Shown here: positions 63,562 through 64,000 of the stretch, one piece after another
How the letters are laid out: every line of letters begins with the position of its first letter
How positions within the stretch are numbered: position 1 is the first letter of the stretch
From: Triops longicaudatus
Taxonomy: Eukaryota; Arthropoda; Branchiopoda; Notostraca; Triopsidae
Direction of reading: 5' to 3'
Assembly: GCA_022885665.1 (NCBI GenBank)
Contig: JAGQDJ010000216.1
Coordinates: 1 to 64,000 of the forward strand
Length of the DNA stretch: 64,000 nt
Notes under the pieces: generated by a model
What the model saw: only the letters and a program-made list of their open reading frames with translations
Told to the model about the DNA's origin: nothing
Databases searched by the model: none
Program-made: the position numbers and the translations under genes

Positions 63562-64000
63562 ATGGCTTGGTCGTGCAGGCTGTGCCAGCACTTATCTCGG
63601 AAAGTACTAGCTGCTCTTCTCGTCCTTTACTTAGTAGCCACGATTTACTCTACTTACTCGGTGCTTAGCGGCAAGAAAGAGCCTGAAATATCCGTCCCTA
63701 AACAGTTGGACTCCCGGAAATCAGGTAGATGTACTCTCTTCTCTATTTCAATGCATTGAATCTTAGTGTATCTTAGCAAAACTGGTTAGAGTTCTAAAAG
63801 GTAGCTAATATCCCTGATCTTGAAAAAGGCGCAGTACAACTTGCAATTAGTTCCAAAACTCCGAGTGTGTCCACCTCCTCCAACGCCCTAAGCTATCGAG
63901 TCGAGATATGGGGCAAAGCAGCTATTGGTGACTATCTGTGGCATCACATTCTGCACGGAGAGACTGAATTACAAGCAGATCGTATGACCCGGGTGGGCCA
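63562..64000 (+). CDS. RXYLT1: Ribitol xylosyltransferase 1 (5' part, cut by window)
   Basis: A Golgi type II membrane enzyme (formerly TMEM5) that adds xylose to ribitol-phosphate during synthesis of the O-mannosyl core M3 glycan on alpha-dystroglycan. Two exons are visible, 63562-63724 and 63805 to the window end, about 119 residues. Residues 14-34 form a signal anchor (VLAALLVLYLVATIY) with a basic cytoplasmic side. A serine-rich stem follows, then YRVEIWGKAAIGDYLWHHI, which matches the highly conserved WGKAAIG segment where the human catalytic part begins. The acceptor GGTAG|CTAAT keeps phase 1. The rest of the gene lies outside the window. The identification rests on this one conserved block plus the topology. 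Confidence 0.85.

Overview
The window is nuclear DNA from an animal, most likely a non-insect arthropod or another ecdysozoan. The genes have many exons with GT-AG introns, mostly 45-70 bp long. Two transglutaminase genes are of the arthropod hemocyte/annulin type. NAMPT and RXYLT1, which many insects lack, are both present. I cannot name the species. All gene models below were assembled by reading splice junctions and checking that reading phase is kept across every exon; exon borders should be good to within a base or two.

Layout. 1-22 kb is gene-poor: microsatellites, one long unrecognised minus-strand coding exon (11.2-12.0 kb) and a few small open islands. At 22.2-22.9 kb (minus) lie the first three exons of a protein that starts with an SH3 domain like that of the PI3-kinase regulatory subunit p85, followed by a proline-rich stretch and half of a C1 zinc finger; its remaining exons are not evident. 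At 25.0-29.4 kb and 31.1-35.0 kb (plus) two tandem transglutaminase genes share a 13-exon structure almost base for base. NAMPT (plus) follows at 36.4-38.9 kb. It meets tail-to-tail a ubiquitin-specific protease (minus, 38.9-41.1 kb). A 634-bp bidirectional spacer separates that from a large FGD5/6-type RhoGEF gene (plus, 41.7-50.7 kb). Then come an SSADH-type aldehyde dehydrogenase and glycerate 2-kinase, tandem on the minus strand (51.2-54.8 kb), and an adenylate-forming acyl-CoA ligase (minus, 57.1-59.4 kb). The 5' end of RXYLT1 (plus, 63.6 kb onward) runs off the window.

The genes do not form one pathway. They are clotting/cuticle cross-linking (transglutaminases), NAD salvage (NAMPT), deubiquitination, Rho-family and PI3K signalling, small-carbon metabolism (glycerate kinase, semialdehyde dehydrogenase, acyl-CoA ligase) and O-mannosyl glycan synthesis (RXYLT1). 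The most notable observation is a pair of alternative splice options, conserved in both transglutaminases, placed exactly in the loop between catalytic core and first beta-barrel, where mammalian TG1 and TG3 are cleaved for activation. Also notable are the SH3 plus C1 combination and the close glycerate kinase-SSADH pair.
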